Shown here: in pieces, positions 43,615 through 51,897 of the stretch
How the letters are laid out: each line of letters starts with the position of its first letter
How positions within the stretch are numbered: position 1 is the first letter of the stretch
Assembly: GCA_963650915.1 (NCBI GenBank)
Contig: CAVJMJ010000017.1
Span: 1 to 52,010, forward strand
Length of the DNA stretch: 52,010 nucleotides
Direction of reading: 5' to 3'
Origin: UBA4636 sp963650915
GTDB taxonomy: Bacteria; Bacillota; Clostridia; Christensenellales; Borkfalkiaceae
Notes under the pieces: generated by a model
Databases searched by the model: none
The model's input: the letters and a program-made list of their open reading frames with translations, nothing else
What the model was told of the DNA's origin: nothing
Translations under genes and position numbers: made by a program

Positions 43615-43971
43615 GGGGCTGTACCGGATTCGACTGTAGAGAAAAGGGATAGCATAAGCATACCGAAGGCTCGTCTTCGTTAAAACGGAAAAATTTTTAA
43701 AATTAAATGCTGATAACAATCAATTAGCAATGGCTGCTTAATTATAGCGCCTGTCTTTGCGGAAATCGCCGTCGGTTCCGCACAAGGCATGATTTAAGAC
43801 GGCGTACGGCTTTTTTGTTTTTATTGCGGCAGAAAGGCGGAATTTAGCAATATACGGCAACAAAGGGGAGTCTTACCGCCTTTATCGCAAGAGATTAACG
43901 TAAGAATAAGTATGTAGAAAGTTATTCGGTTTTTTTGCAAGACGAGAGTTCGACTCTCTCCAGCTCCACCA
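43615..43971 (+). ncRNA. ssrA: Transfer-messenger RNA (tmRNA)
   Basis: Rescues stalled ribosomes together with SmpB. The 5' end GGGGCTGTACCGGATTCGAC and the 3' end GTTCGACTCTCTCCAGCTCC plus ACCA are both diagnostic; the two ends pair as a tRNA acceptor (GGGGCTG with CAGCTCC). CCA is encoded at 43969-43971. The tag reading frame is at 43709-43741, resume codon GCT, encoding ADNNQLAMAA before TAA. The tag ends in MAA rather than the common LAA, still a good ClpXP signal. Length is 357 bases, normal. The 3' end of ssrA is a frequent integration site for mobile islands. Confidence 0.97.
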
Positions 43972-43974
43972 ATG

Positions 43975-44004
43975 GGAACCGCGGTCGCACCCGTGGTTCC
44001 TTTT
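43975..44004 (+). terminator. Terminator after ssrA
   Basis: GGAACC (43975-43980) pairs with GGTTCC (43995-44000) with an inner CGG/CC pairing, then TTTTC. Confidence 0.65.
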
Positions 44005-44451
44005 CATTTGCGTAAAAGGCGTTGCCGGGATAATCGTTAAGACAAAAGTCGCGGAAAAGAAAATTTCTTACGATTGGCTTACGAAACCCCGTCAAAACGG
44101 AAAGTTTGTAAAGAGAACTAAATAATATACGATTCAAGGCGATAGAACGTTGATTCTACCACCTTTTTCTATGCCATTGATAAGTTTATCGTCCGATTTT
44201 TCGCCTTTCGGGTTTACGCTGTAGCACAGTGAAAAGCGCAAGTCAACGGCAAAAAATTGTTGCCGAAAATTTGAATATATATATTGAGAGTTGAACTTTT
44301 TGTTAGTTTGGCTCTTTTTGATTTACGCAACAATTTTTGTGCTGTTCGTTGACTTCCGTGTAACCGACTACAAAGTAAAAAAAACATTTATCTTTTCCCG
44401 GTGCTACCCCGTTTTTGCCGAAAGGCGAGAAAAAATCGGAGGTAAATCCAA
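44005..44451. other. Gene-free junction between ssrA and the accessory block
   Basis: I see no gene. The stretch differs from the mosaic blocks and carries none of their modules. A long inverted repeat lies at 44240-44355. An integrated element would be expected to begin about here, but no integrase gene or direct repeat of the ssrA end is visible in the window. Confidence 0.5.
44240..44355. repeat. Long imperfect inverted repeat upstream of the sigma-like gene
   Basis: The left arm, 44240-44263 (starting AAGTCAACGGCAAAA), is nearly complementary to the right arm, 44327-44355 (GCAACAATTTTT, then GTTGACTT). About 63 bases of AT-rich sequence lie between. The left arm itself can fold as CGGCAA...TTGCCG. 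It ends about 100 bases before the start codon at 44452. Confidence 0.65.
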
Positions 44452-45072
44452 ATGAAAAGAAAAATATTAGATTTCAGCATTATGAAAGAAGAAATTTCAC
44501 AAAACAACGTGCTTGAAATGGCAGAACTTATTGCCTTTATGGAACTTCGTTTCCAGATAGGTTATCAAGGAAGTCGTATGCAAAAAATGTATGCCGACCT
44601 GTACGCCGATATCAAGCACAAAAACGAATTAGGCTACACTCTCAGCGATTCCTATGATTTAGTTCAAGAGGGAGCGTTGTTTCTTTGCGAACATTACGGA
44701 AAACACTTGAACGACGTTATATGTTACAGCAAAAAAGGCAAACCGATTACTATCGAGATTGCCTGTATACGTAGAATGATGAAGTTGATAAATCTGAAAA
44801 CGAGAGATTATTACCGTTCGGTAAGTCTTGACGCTTTAACGCCTGTAAGCGAGCCGTCATACGAAATAAAAGAAGAAGTCGCACAAGATTATACTTTATA
44901 CGAAAAAATCATTGCAAGCCTGAATTTGACCGAAAATATGCGCATTGCTTTGGAATGCCGTGTAAAAGGCTTGAGTTATCCCGAAATCGGCAGAGTTTTA
45001 TCTCGGGCGCAAGCAACGGTGTATGAATACTTTATCAAAATGCGCAAAAGATATATGGCTATTTATGGATAA
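44452..45072 (+). CDS. Sigma-factor-like helix-turn-helix protein (206 aa)
   Basis: Probable RNA polymerase sigma-like regulator of a type common in Clostridial mobile elements. The middle region (about 100-150) has an RMMKLINLKTRDYYRSVSLD segment, weakly like sigma region 2. The C-terminal ~50 residues (LNLTENMRIALECRVKGLSYPEIGRVLSRAQATVYEYFIKMRKRYMAI) look like sigma-70 region 4 with its HTH. GGAGGT precedes ATG at 44452. It converges on the chaperone operon with 78 bases between stops. It could drive the operon or another mobile-element gene. Confidence 0.6.
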   Translation: MKRKILDFSIMKEEISQNNVLEMAELIAFMELRFQIGYQGSRMQKMYADLYADIKHKNELGYTLSDSYDLVQEGALFLCEHYGKHLNDVICYSKKGKPITIEIACIRRMMKLINLKTRDYYRSVSLDALTPVSEPSYEIKEEVAQDYTLYEKIIASLNLTENMRIALECRVKGLSYPEIGRVLSRAQATVYEYFIKMRKRYMAIYG

Positions 45073-45109
45073 TCAATAGTAGTTCTCCAATTGAATATTT
45101 CAACATTCA

Positions 45110-45137
45110 AATAGCCCGACTTTTCAGCCGAGCTATT
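45110..45137. terminator. Possible bidirectional terminator
   Basis: AATAGC (45110-45115) pairs with GCTATT (45132-45137), with inner CG/CG and a C-A mismatch. No strong T run follows on either strand. It sits between convergent stops. Confidence 0.4.
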
Positions 45138-45150
45138 GTATTGTTTAGAA

Positions 45151-45669
45151 TTAGAAATTCAGTATTGTAGCTGCAAATTCCTCAATACTTTTAGATGGTC
45201 TGTTATAAGCGCGATGTGAACCATTAGCCATAAATTCGCACAAGAAAAAGGAGTTTAATTCCGCATACAATTCGTTTGTGTAGTAGCGTATTACATTATC
45301 TTTTTTAACAATTCCGACATAGTTACACTCGCACTCAAATTTTGGATTTGGAACTTCGATAACTATAGCTTTTGCCGAACCGTCATCAATTTCCGCAAAT
45401 TTGAATGACATATTATAGTATTCATCCCCGATTGCTATTCGCTTGGTCAATTTTATAGAGTTAAGTGCTGTCGCGATCCATTTTGCAGTATTTTCATTAT
45501 TTTTATAGTTTTTATCGAAAATATCAACAGAAAAACTAATGTTTCTTAAATAGATACAAGCAAATTGATAATTTATAGAAGTACTGATTGACATTTGATT
45601 TTGCTGTATTATTTTCATTAAATCGCTATTTTCGCTTTTCTTCCCAAACAATTTATCAAAGAATCCCAT
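45151..45669 (-). CDS. Small protein of unknown function, last gene of the chaperone operon (172 aa)
   Basis: I do not recognise a family. The start (MGFFDKLFGKKSEN) is amphipathic and basic, often a membrane-surface anchor. The rest is alpha/beta with a central KFAEIDDGSAKAIVIEVPNPKFECECNYVGIV strand region and no signal peptide. AGGAGA precedes ATG at 45669, 20 bases after the stop of the J-like gene. As the last member of the operon it may be a cofactor or adaptor of the Hsp70 system. Confidence 0.7.
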   Translation of the reverse strand: MGFFDKLFGKKSENSDLMKIIQQNQMSISTSINYQFACIYLRNISFSVDIFDKNYKNNENTAKWIATALNSIKLTKRIAIGDEYYNMSFKFAEIDDGSAKAIVIEVPNPKFECECNYVGIVKKDNVIRYYTNELYAELNSFFLCEFMANGSHRAYNRPSKSIEEFAATILNF

Positions 45670-45689
45670 AAATTTCTCCTATTTTGATT

Positions 45690-47699
45690 TTATTTATAAA
45701 TTTTTCCATCTACCGAGTAGATACCATCAATCCAATATTTTTCGTATGCACTAACACTATATGTCCTTGTTCCAGAGTACGAATACCCTGAAGATTTATA
45801 TAGTGTTACCGTAATTCTATACTTTGACGGTGTGCCGTAAGAAGTGTTAATGGATGAAATATCCAATCCGATAGTTACAGTAATTGAAGATGGATTGTCT
45901 GAATTACTAGAATATCTGAATGTACTTTTAGGCGATATGGAAAAACTATACGTTGCCGTCCCATAAGAATTATAACTACTTCGTGTCACCGAGCAACTCG
46001 ACGAAAAGTTGAAGTAAGTTTTAAAGTTGCTCGAGGTGAGTTTAATACCGTTGTCATCTTCTATCCAATAAGCATAAAGCGTAACGTTTGCAGTTTTGTC
46101 CCAAGAACGGCTACTTGACATACTTGCACTATAATATTTTGTTCCCTGCCCGTTGCGAGAGGTGTAATAACCGCCAAAAGTATACCCTTTCTTAGTTGGC
46201 GCAGTTGCATATGGCATACTTTGACCTTTCTTGGCAGATACGCTTGATGAACCGCCGCTGCCGCCATCTTTATTAAATGTTATTGTGTACGAAGTAGTCG
46301 TTGTTGAATAGGATGTTCCGGGTTTGCTTGTGTTTGAAGATGATTTTGATGATGAACTACTAACGGCAGGCCCAATACAACATCCAAGGATTATCCCGAT
46401 TATGATAATCCACTTCATAACGTTTTTACCTTCCAAATTCGGGTAAGCTGCACAACAAATACCAAATGCTCCGGTTATAAAAATGAAAGCGACACCGCCA
46501 CCGACACTTCCACAAGCAAAACAAATTATCATTATTACAAGGCTTATGATAGCGAATACACCGTGGGCAATACGACAATTTTTACTTTCTTGCTCTTTGG
46601 CTTCTTGAGCTTGTATTTGCCTACGTTTTTCCGCTTGAGCAGATTCGTTAAGCTGAGATAGAGATTTTTTTAATTCGCTCAAGTCTTTTTTGTCTTTTGC
46701 CAAGCGTTCGGAATCTATATCTAATTCCGCAAATACAGATTGAAAAATGTTGATAATAGATATTAACCCTTCAATCAAGCCTAGTGAATCAGGTATTTTA
46801 TTGTTTATTTGCTGTTTTATGTCAAGAGCAGTAGAGAAATCATACTGTTTCATCGCATTGTTCCAACGGTCCAACATTCTTCCGAGAACTTCTTGCGATT
46901 TGTTACATAAATCAATTACTTTGTTGCGCAAGTCACGCAACAATTGTTCACTGGCTTCATGTTGTCCGCCATGACGTTGCATATTAACTTGTAACGGCTG
47001 GGCATAACTATCCCAATATTTTAATTTTTTTTCAAATTCTAAAATTTGAGTTTTTAGTGATGGCGACAGCGGAGCGCCGTTGTTGAATGAATTGCAAGAC
47101 TTTTCAATACTTTCAAACGAATCTCTGCATTCTGTTTCTTTCTTCTGCAAGGATTCACTGATACTCAGCTCATAGTGAGCGACCAACTCGTCAACGAAGA
47201 AACTCTCATATTCGTCTATTTTTACAATTTGATTAAAGACCCCTACAAGCGAATTCTCTTTGAGATTATCAAGATAATTATTGGCAACTTGCAAACAATC
47301 GTTTTGTAAATCGTCAACCGCTTTTATTATCGTTGTGTCGTCTTCAATTGTTACAAAGCCACTTTCTTCACGAGAGGCATTGATATCGTCTAACAAGTCG
47401 TCATTGTCGTAATTAAACCACAAACCCATATTGACTAATATCTGAGCTACTTCTTTAATCAACGGAGATTCCACATATTTGTGGAATACAAGTTTTTTGA
47501 ATTCTGCAAAATCTTCCGCTCTAAGGTAAGTGATTTCATGTATCAAACGCTTTTTAGGGTTTGTCAAATCGGCGTATGCAGACTGAACGGCGGCGATGTC
47601 ATCTGATAACAGTTCTTTTTCGTCAAGTAACTCTTGCAGTGTTTCAACATTATCCGAAGGTGTTGCGCCAAGCAACTCAAATGCGTTAGTCTGTTCCAA
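45690..47699 (-). CDS. Membrane protein with degenerate J-like N-terminus, coiled coil and extracellular InlB repeat (669 aa)
   Basis: Start codon TTG (47697-47699) with AAGGAG 8 bases upstream; it overlaps the AAA gene by 14 bases. Residues 1-60 (FELLGATPSDNVETLQ, later AAVQSAYADLTNPKKRLIHEI) follow the J-domain pattern of helices I, III and IV. No His-Pro-Asp motif is present, so stimulation of Hsp70 in the classic way is unlikely. Residues about 70-360 are helical, with coiled coil at about 325-370. Three hydrophobic segments lie at about 374-450, after which a Ser/Thr linker leads outside. About 482-552 is an InlB/Listeria-Bacteroides repeat (FNKDGGSGG, GYTFGGYY, VTLYAYW). A beta-type C-terminal ~115 residues completes it. 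It may tether the cytoplasmic chaperone to the cell surface. Confidence 0.7.
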   Translation of the reverse strand: MEQTNAFELLGATPSDNVETLQELLDEKELLSDDIAAVQSAYADLTNPKKRLIHEITYLRAEDFAEFKKLVFHKYVESPLIKEVAQILVNMGLWFNYDNDDLLDDINASREESGFVTIEDDTTIIKAVDDLQNDCLQVANNYLDNLKENSLVGVFNQIVKIDEYESFFVDELVAHYELSISESLQKKETECRDSFESIEKSCNSFNNGAPLSPSLKTQILEFEKKLKYWDSYAQPLQVNMQRHGGQHEASEQLLRDLRNKVIDLCNKSQEVLGRMLDRWNNAMKQYDFSTALDIKQQINNKIPDSLGLIEGLISIINIFQSVFAELDIDSERLAKDKKDLSELKKSLSQLNESAQAEKRRQIQAQEAKEQESKNCRIAHGVFAIISLVIMIICFACGSVGGGVAFIFITGAFGICCAAYPNLEGKNVMKWIIIIGIILGCCIGPAVSSSSSKSSSNTSKPGTSYSTTTTSYTITFNKDGGSGGSSSVSAKKGQSMPYATAPTKKGYTFGGYYTSRNGQGTKYYSASMSSSRSWDKTANVTLYAYWIEDDNGIKLTSSNFKTYFNFSSSCSVTRSSYNSYGTATYSFSISPKSTFRYSSNSDNPSSITVTIGLDISSINTSYGTPSKYRITVTLYKSSGYSYSGTRTYSVSAYEKYWIDGIYSVDGKIYK

Positions 47700-49029
47700 A
47701 ACCTATTCTCCTTTTCGTTTGTTCTTTAGGGAGCGAATCAATCGCCGAGTTAATGGATTTTAACGTAATTTCACTATCGCCGTTTTTACCGCTTATAAGC
47801 CCCGCTTCTTTAACCACAAAAGCAACGTCCGCAAGAGTTTTTCCGGACAGACTTTTTGCAATATCTGACAAAACAATATCGCTTGCGAGAGATATATTCC
47901 TCGTTATACTGCTTAAAAGCGCTATAATTTCCTCTTCTGACGGCAACCCGACCTCAATGTGATGATCGAATCTTCCGCGCCGAAGTATGGCAGGATCAAT
48001 TTTGTCGTACATATTCGTCATGGCGATAATCAAAACTTTATTTTTTTGTGCTTCTTGAATTTGTCTTAAAAACTCGGCAACTTCTTCATAGTGCTGAGAA
48101 TTTGATGTTTGCGACTCACGATTGGACAAATAACTTTCCATTTCGTCGATAACAACAACCGATGGAGCACTGTTTATTGCGCTTTCAAATACGCCCGCGA
48201 TTTTTTTAGCGGTATCGTGTATGTAAGGTGACGCAATAGTTGCGGAATTTATTTCAAATTTCGGTAAACCTAAGAAATCCACGAGTTTATCTACCGCATA
48301 CGTCTTTCCGCATCCCGGCGGCCCGTAAAGAATAACGGATGACGGAAAATCTATTCCGAGTCTTACGTAACGTTCGGGTTCTCTCAGAATATCAACGATG
48401 TGTTCGTTGAAAAACTTTTCAAGTTCGGGGCGACCGGGAAGAATAAAGTTTTCAGACTTATCGTCTGTCTTTGGTGTACCTTGATTTGTCAAATGAAATG
48501 CACGCTGAATATCTGTTATTTTAGATATATCTTCGTATGCAAAATCATCGAGCAACAGTGTGCTAAACTTATCGTCGCTGAAGTGTATGGTTCTACCGCC
48601 GGAAAGATAGCATCCGATTGTTGCATCGTCCGATGCGGTAGTTTCGGTATATGTCGGTAAAACGTAGCCGTACTCTTCTAAATAAATACCGTCATAGAGC
48701 GATATATCGGTATATTTGCGCATTTGTTTAATCGCAAATGCAAAAGCCGTAGCCATCCGTCTGTCGCATAAAGGATTTCCGAATCTGATAGGGGTAACAG
48801 TAAATCTTTTTGTGAAAACAACGTAAGCATAGTCTTTTTCGGAATACTTAATTTGCTTAAACGGGTTGACGGCAAAAAATAATTTGTCGTCAACCCATTT
48901 TTTATATAATTCCTGTGTTACTATCAGCAATGTGTCATCCGAAAGTGTTCGATACAATTCATAATTAGTATCTTCGTAAATCAATGCTTTTATTTTAACA
49001 CTGCCAAATTGTCCGTCGTGAATAATCAT
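47686..49029 (-). CDS. AAA+ ATPase of Cdc48/FtsH type (447 aa)
   Basis: Ring-forming unfoldase or remodeller. N-terminal ~200 residues are unique; then the ATPase: Walker A GPPGCGKT (about 236-243), Walker B VVVIDEMES (about 291-299), sensor 1 IAMTN (about 336), arginine fingers in ILRRGRFDHH (about 350-359). A helical lid with KSLSGKTLADVAFVVKEA follows. No protease zinc site (HExxH) is seen, so it is not an FtsH protease. AAGGAT precedes ATG at 49029, 8 bases after the Hsp70 stop. Position in the operon suggests it works as a disaggregase together with the Hsp70, like ClpB with DnaK. Confidence 0.85.
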   Translation of the reverse strand: MIIHDGQFGSVKIKALIYEDTNYELYRTLSDDTLLIVTQELYKKWVDDKLFFAVNPFKQIKYSEKDYAYVVFTKRFTVTPIRFGNPLCDRRMATAFAFAIKQMRKYTDISLYDGIYLEEYGYVLPTYTETTASDDATIGCYLSGGRTIHFSDDKFSTLLLDDFAYEDISKITDIQRAFHLTNQGTPKTDDKSENFILPGRPELEKFFNEHIVDILREPERYVRLGIDFPSSVILYGPPGCGKTYAVDKLVDFLGLPKFEINSATIASPYIHDTAKKIAGVFESAINSAPSVVVIDEMESYLSNRESQTSNSQHYEEVAEFLRQIQEAQKNKVLIIAMTNMYDKIDPAILRRGRFDHHIEVGLPSEEEIIALLSSITRNISLASDIVLSDIAKSLSGKTLADVAFVVKEAGLISGKNGDSEITLKSINSAIDSLPKEQTKRRIGFGTD

Positions 49030-49037
49030 AGCAATCC

Positions 49038-51503
49038 TTATTTGGTAAGTCCCGAGCCTTTTATCATAGTATCAACGTTAGAGCCCTCTTGCGGAATTCT
49101 GATTTGAATCATACGTTGCAGTACGGATTTGAGTCCGTTAATGTCTTTACTTTGGATACATTGGCAACCTTGGTTTACCAATTGAGTAAACAGAGCCTGA
49201 TTTGTAAACTCTTGAGGATTCTGCGCCATAGATGCAAATATTGCATAAAAGATGTCGTCATTGTTAAATGCAACTTTTGCAATCGCATCGTGGAGTTGTG
49301 TGAGTAATTTTTCGGCGGTCGGACTGTTTGCGTCTATTGCACGTTGTATATTGTCTTGCAACTTGTAAATCATGTTTTTCTGAGCTTCGGTTGCGTTGCC
49401 CTCTAAATCTGAAAAACCATCCATTGCCGAATCAAGTTCTTGTTGCCACACAATCGCCTTGTTTTCACGCATAAACGAGGCTACGACACCTTTTCCCGTT
49501 TGCGTAATTTCAAACAACGTCTGCAAATCTTCCGCATCCAAATCATCGCTTCTGTCGAGATAAGAACGTATCTTGATTGCGGCTTCGTCTAATTTTTCGT
49601 CAAAAATATTCTTGCTAAACTCTTCTATCTTTTCAAGAACGGATTGTGCCTCGTTGACGATTTTTATGGCATCGTTGTTGAAATCGATTTGTCCGCTAAG
49701 TCTGTCGTAACTATCTTTTGTTTCCGTAATACCGACAGAGGGTACAGTTACTTTTGTTTCGATATTGCCGCTGTCGGAAAACGTGTAATCACATACGATT
49801 TCACTACCGACGGGGATAATTCCGTATTCAAAAGAGTTGCCGCTTATAGAAATTTCACCTATAAATCTGTTGTATTCGACGGGATCGGCAATTTCTCCTT
49901 CCCACAACTTGAACGAAATAGAATCGTTACTGCCAGCACCGATGCGCTTAGTCGTTTTATATTTCACGGTTCCGCTCTTTGGCAACAAATCGTCTTTTTT
50001 AATCAAATAGTCAAGTATCGGTTTGCCCGTAACGGGATCTTCAAGTTCTACCCCTACAGAGTGAGCGCATGGAATTTTGCCTATATTTATGAGTGTTTTT
50101 GCTATGGTAATATTCGATTCGGGCAACTTGACTTCCGTACCGTTTTCATCAAAACATTGAACGGTAAAAGAATTTTCTCCCATTTCTACTAAATCCACCG
50201 TAACTATCGATCCGCTGGAAAGTGTCAGTTTTCCGCTTGTCCAACCCGTATTTTGCGATTTAAACACAAAATTCAATTTGTCGGCATTTTTGAAAATGAC
50301 GGCAATTTTGGCTTTATCCGAAGAAGTGCGTGCGTTATAACGGAATTCAAGACCGAATGACTGAGCTTTTATAATACCTTTATCCGCTTTTTGTCCACCT
50401 TTTGAAGTTTCGAAATCAACACTTTCGGCATATATCGCAGCGCCTTCGCTTACTGCGGTCATCGGGTTTACGTCGGTACTCGGTGTAATTCCGAGTTGTT
50501 GCGACACTCGATCGCGGAGCGGTTTATATTGAGTCGGTCCGCCGACAAAAACCACATAGTTTATATCTTCCGGTTTTAAGCCGACATTACTTATGACTTC
50601 ACGAGTCTTTTCTATTGTTTCGTCAATTTTAGGGAATATAAGATTATTGTATTGCTCTCTCGAAAGGGGAACGTCTAAATAAATTTCGTTTTCGGATTCA
50701 TCTGAACAACGAATAACACTTTCGTCAAGTTGTACGCTTGCCGTTTCTTTTGCGGATAATTCAATTTTTGCCTGTTCCGTTGCCCAAGTCGCCATTCTAA
50801 TGAGTTTGGCGTACTTCTCATTTATTCTGAAACCTTCCGGAAGGTTAAAATTATTCTTAAGCCAAGGCACGACGATATTGTCTAGAAGAAGCTTGTCAAA
50901 ATCCCGCCCGCCACAGAAGGCAATGCCGTCGTTTGTCAAAAGATTTATTTTATTTCCGGTGCGTTCGGCAATTGATACGTCAAACGTTCCGCCTCCAAAG
51001 TCATAAACAACAAACAGACCGTTAATGTTCTGCTGTTTAGCTACGCTCATAATAGCGGCTACCGGTTCCTGTATCAACGCAACCTTATTGATCCCAGCAT
51101 TAAAAGCGGCCTCTTTAGTCGCGTTTTTTTGCATTTGATTAAACGCTGCGGGGACGGTAATTACGGTACCTGTTTTTTTATCGTTCCTAACATCCTCGGG
51201 CAAATAGCCAAAAAGCGTTCTCAAAATCTCGGCGGAACATTCTTCGGGCGTCATTTCAATATCGGCAACTTTAATTTTTGTACTTGAACCCATAAGGCGT
51301 TTGAATAGTTGTACCGTATTTTCAGGGTTTAGCGGAGCGTTGTCGTATGCTTTTTTACCATAAAATCTACCACCGCGCTTTGCTATGTAAATCACACTCG
51401 GAGTCACATCGTTTTGTTCGGGACTTTTCCATACGCGAGTATTTTTCCCATCAAAAGAAGTAATTGCACTGTTTGTCGTTCCCAAATCAATCCCTATAAA
51501 CAT
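49038..51503 (-). CDS. Hsp70 (DnaK-like) chaperone with long C-terminal extension (821 aa)
   Basis: ATP-dependent chaperone. The ATPase domain is intact by motif: IDLGTTNS at 5-12, catalytic-type Lys68 in FKRLMG, PAAFNQMQKNATKEAA at 118-133, phosphate-2 YDFGGGTFD at 167-175, adenosine motif VGGPTQ at about 317-322. The substrate-binding domain, if present, starts near 385 after a linker without the canonical DnaK sequence, and shows weak similarity. It is about 180 residues longer than E. coli DnaK (638), and the last ~300 residues are helical. AGGAGG precedes ATG at 51503. It is likely a paralogue, not the housekeeping DnaK. Confidence 0.92.
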   Translation of the reverse strand: MFIGIDLGTTNSAITSFDGKNTRVWKSPEQNDVTPSVIYIAKRGGRFYGKKAYDNAPLNPENTVQLFKRLMGSSTKIKVADIEMTPEECSAEILRTLFGYLPEDVRNDKKTGTVITVPAAFNQMQKNATKEAAFNAGINKVALIQEPVAAIMSVAKQQNINGLFVVYDFGGGTFDVSIAERTGNKINLLTNDGIAFCGGRDFDKLLLDNIVVPWLKNNFNLPEGFRINEKYAKLIRMATWATEQAKIELSAKETASVQLDESVIRCSDESENEIYLDVPLSREQYNNLIFPKIDETIEKTREVISNVGLKPEDINYVVFVGGPTQYKPLRDRVSQQLGITPSTDVNPMTAVSEGAAIYAESVDFETSKGGQKADKGIIKAQSFGLEFRYNARTSSDKAKIAVIFKNADKLNFVFKSQNTGWTSGKLTLSSGSIVTVDLVEMGENSFTVQCFDENGTEVKLPESNITIAKTLINIGKIPCAHSVGVELEDPVTGKPILDYLIKKDDLLPKSGTVKYKTTKRIGAGSNDSISFKLWEGEIADPVEYNRFIGEISISGNSFEYGIIPVGSEIVCDYTFSDSGNIETKVTVPSVGITETKDSYDRLSGQIDFNNDAIKIVNEAQSVLEKIEEFSKNIFDEKLDEAAIKIRSYLDRSDDLDAEDLQTLFEITQTGKGVVASFMRENKAIVWQQELDSAMDGFSDLEGNATEAQKNMIYKLQDNIQRAIDANSPTAEKLLTQLHDAIAKVAFNNDDIFYAIFASMAQNPQEFTNQALFTQLVNQGCQCIQSKDINGLKSVLQRMIQIRIPQEGSNVDTMIKGSGLTK

Positions 51504-51513
51504 AAAAATCCTC

Positions 51514-51897
51514 CTAAGATTTATTTTTTTCTGCCAGAATAACGGTTCCTTGACGAACTATATCTCCGTTTAATGTAATCACGGTAGGCTCAATTGTTTG
51601 TTCGATCACTAAATTTTCCGACGAGGCGAATTCATCGGCATTTAACGGGGTGACAGGCAAGCCTTCGTTATAATCGATACCATCAAAAACTTTCAATTGC
51701 AATCGCATTCTATTAGCTAATTCTTCAATTTTATTTTTGTGAAACTTATACGAAGATTCGTATTTTTTTGTTTCCTCGTTAAAAAGTTTATTGACGGCAG
51801 ACACAAACGAACGTTGAAACCTATAATCTTCAACCAAAAAATCAGCAACAATCTTTGCCGTTTCCGAGTCGCCAGATTTCTTTTTAGACTTAAACAT
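51514..51897 (-). CDS. GrpE-like protein, first gene of the chaperone operon (127 aa)
   Basis: Possible nucleotide-exchange factor for the Hsp70 encoded 10 bases downstream. It is shorter than usual GrpE (about 180-200 residues). Residues about 30-70 are helical (SAVNKLFNEETKKYESSYKFHKNKIEELANRMRLQLKVF). The end (GLPVTPLNADEF, then NLVIEQTIEPTVITLNGDIVRQGTVIL) has the look of the GrpE beta-domain, in which a G.P..P...E... segment is followed by short strands ending in a .V.R...V.V pattern. This is similarity of pattern only. AGGAGGAG lies before ATG at 51897. Basic start KSKKK could help membrane association. Confidence 0.6.
   Translation of the reverse strand: MFKSKKKSGDSETAKIVADFLVEDYRFQRSFVSAVNKLFNEETKKYESSYKFHKNKIEELANRMRLQLKVFDGIDYNEGLPVTPLNADEFASSENLVIEQTIEPTVITLNGDIVRQGTVILAEKNKS

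Noticed and set aside
43922..44137. Minus-strand ORF of 71 codons over the tmRNA 3' end
   Set aside because: Contains the LVELERVELSS-type peptide, a familiar false product of tRNA-like 3' ends.
47686..49029. FtsH protease
   Set aside because: The ATPase part resembles FtsH/Cdc48, but no HExxH zinc-protease motif and no N-terminal membrane helices.
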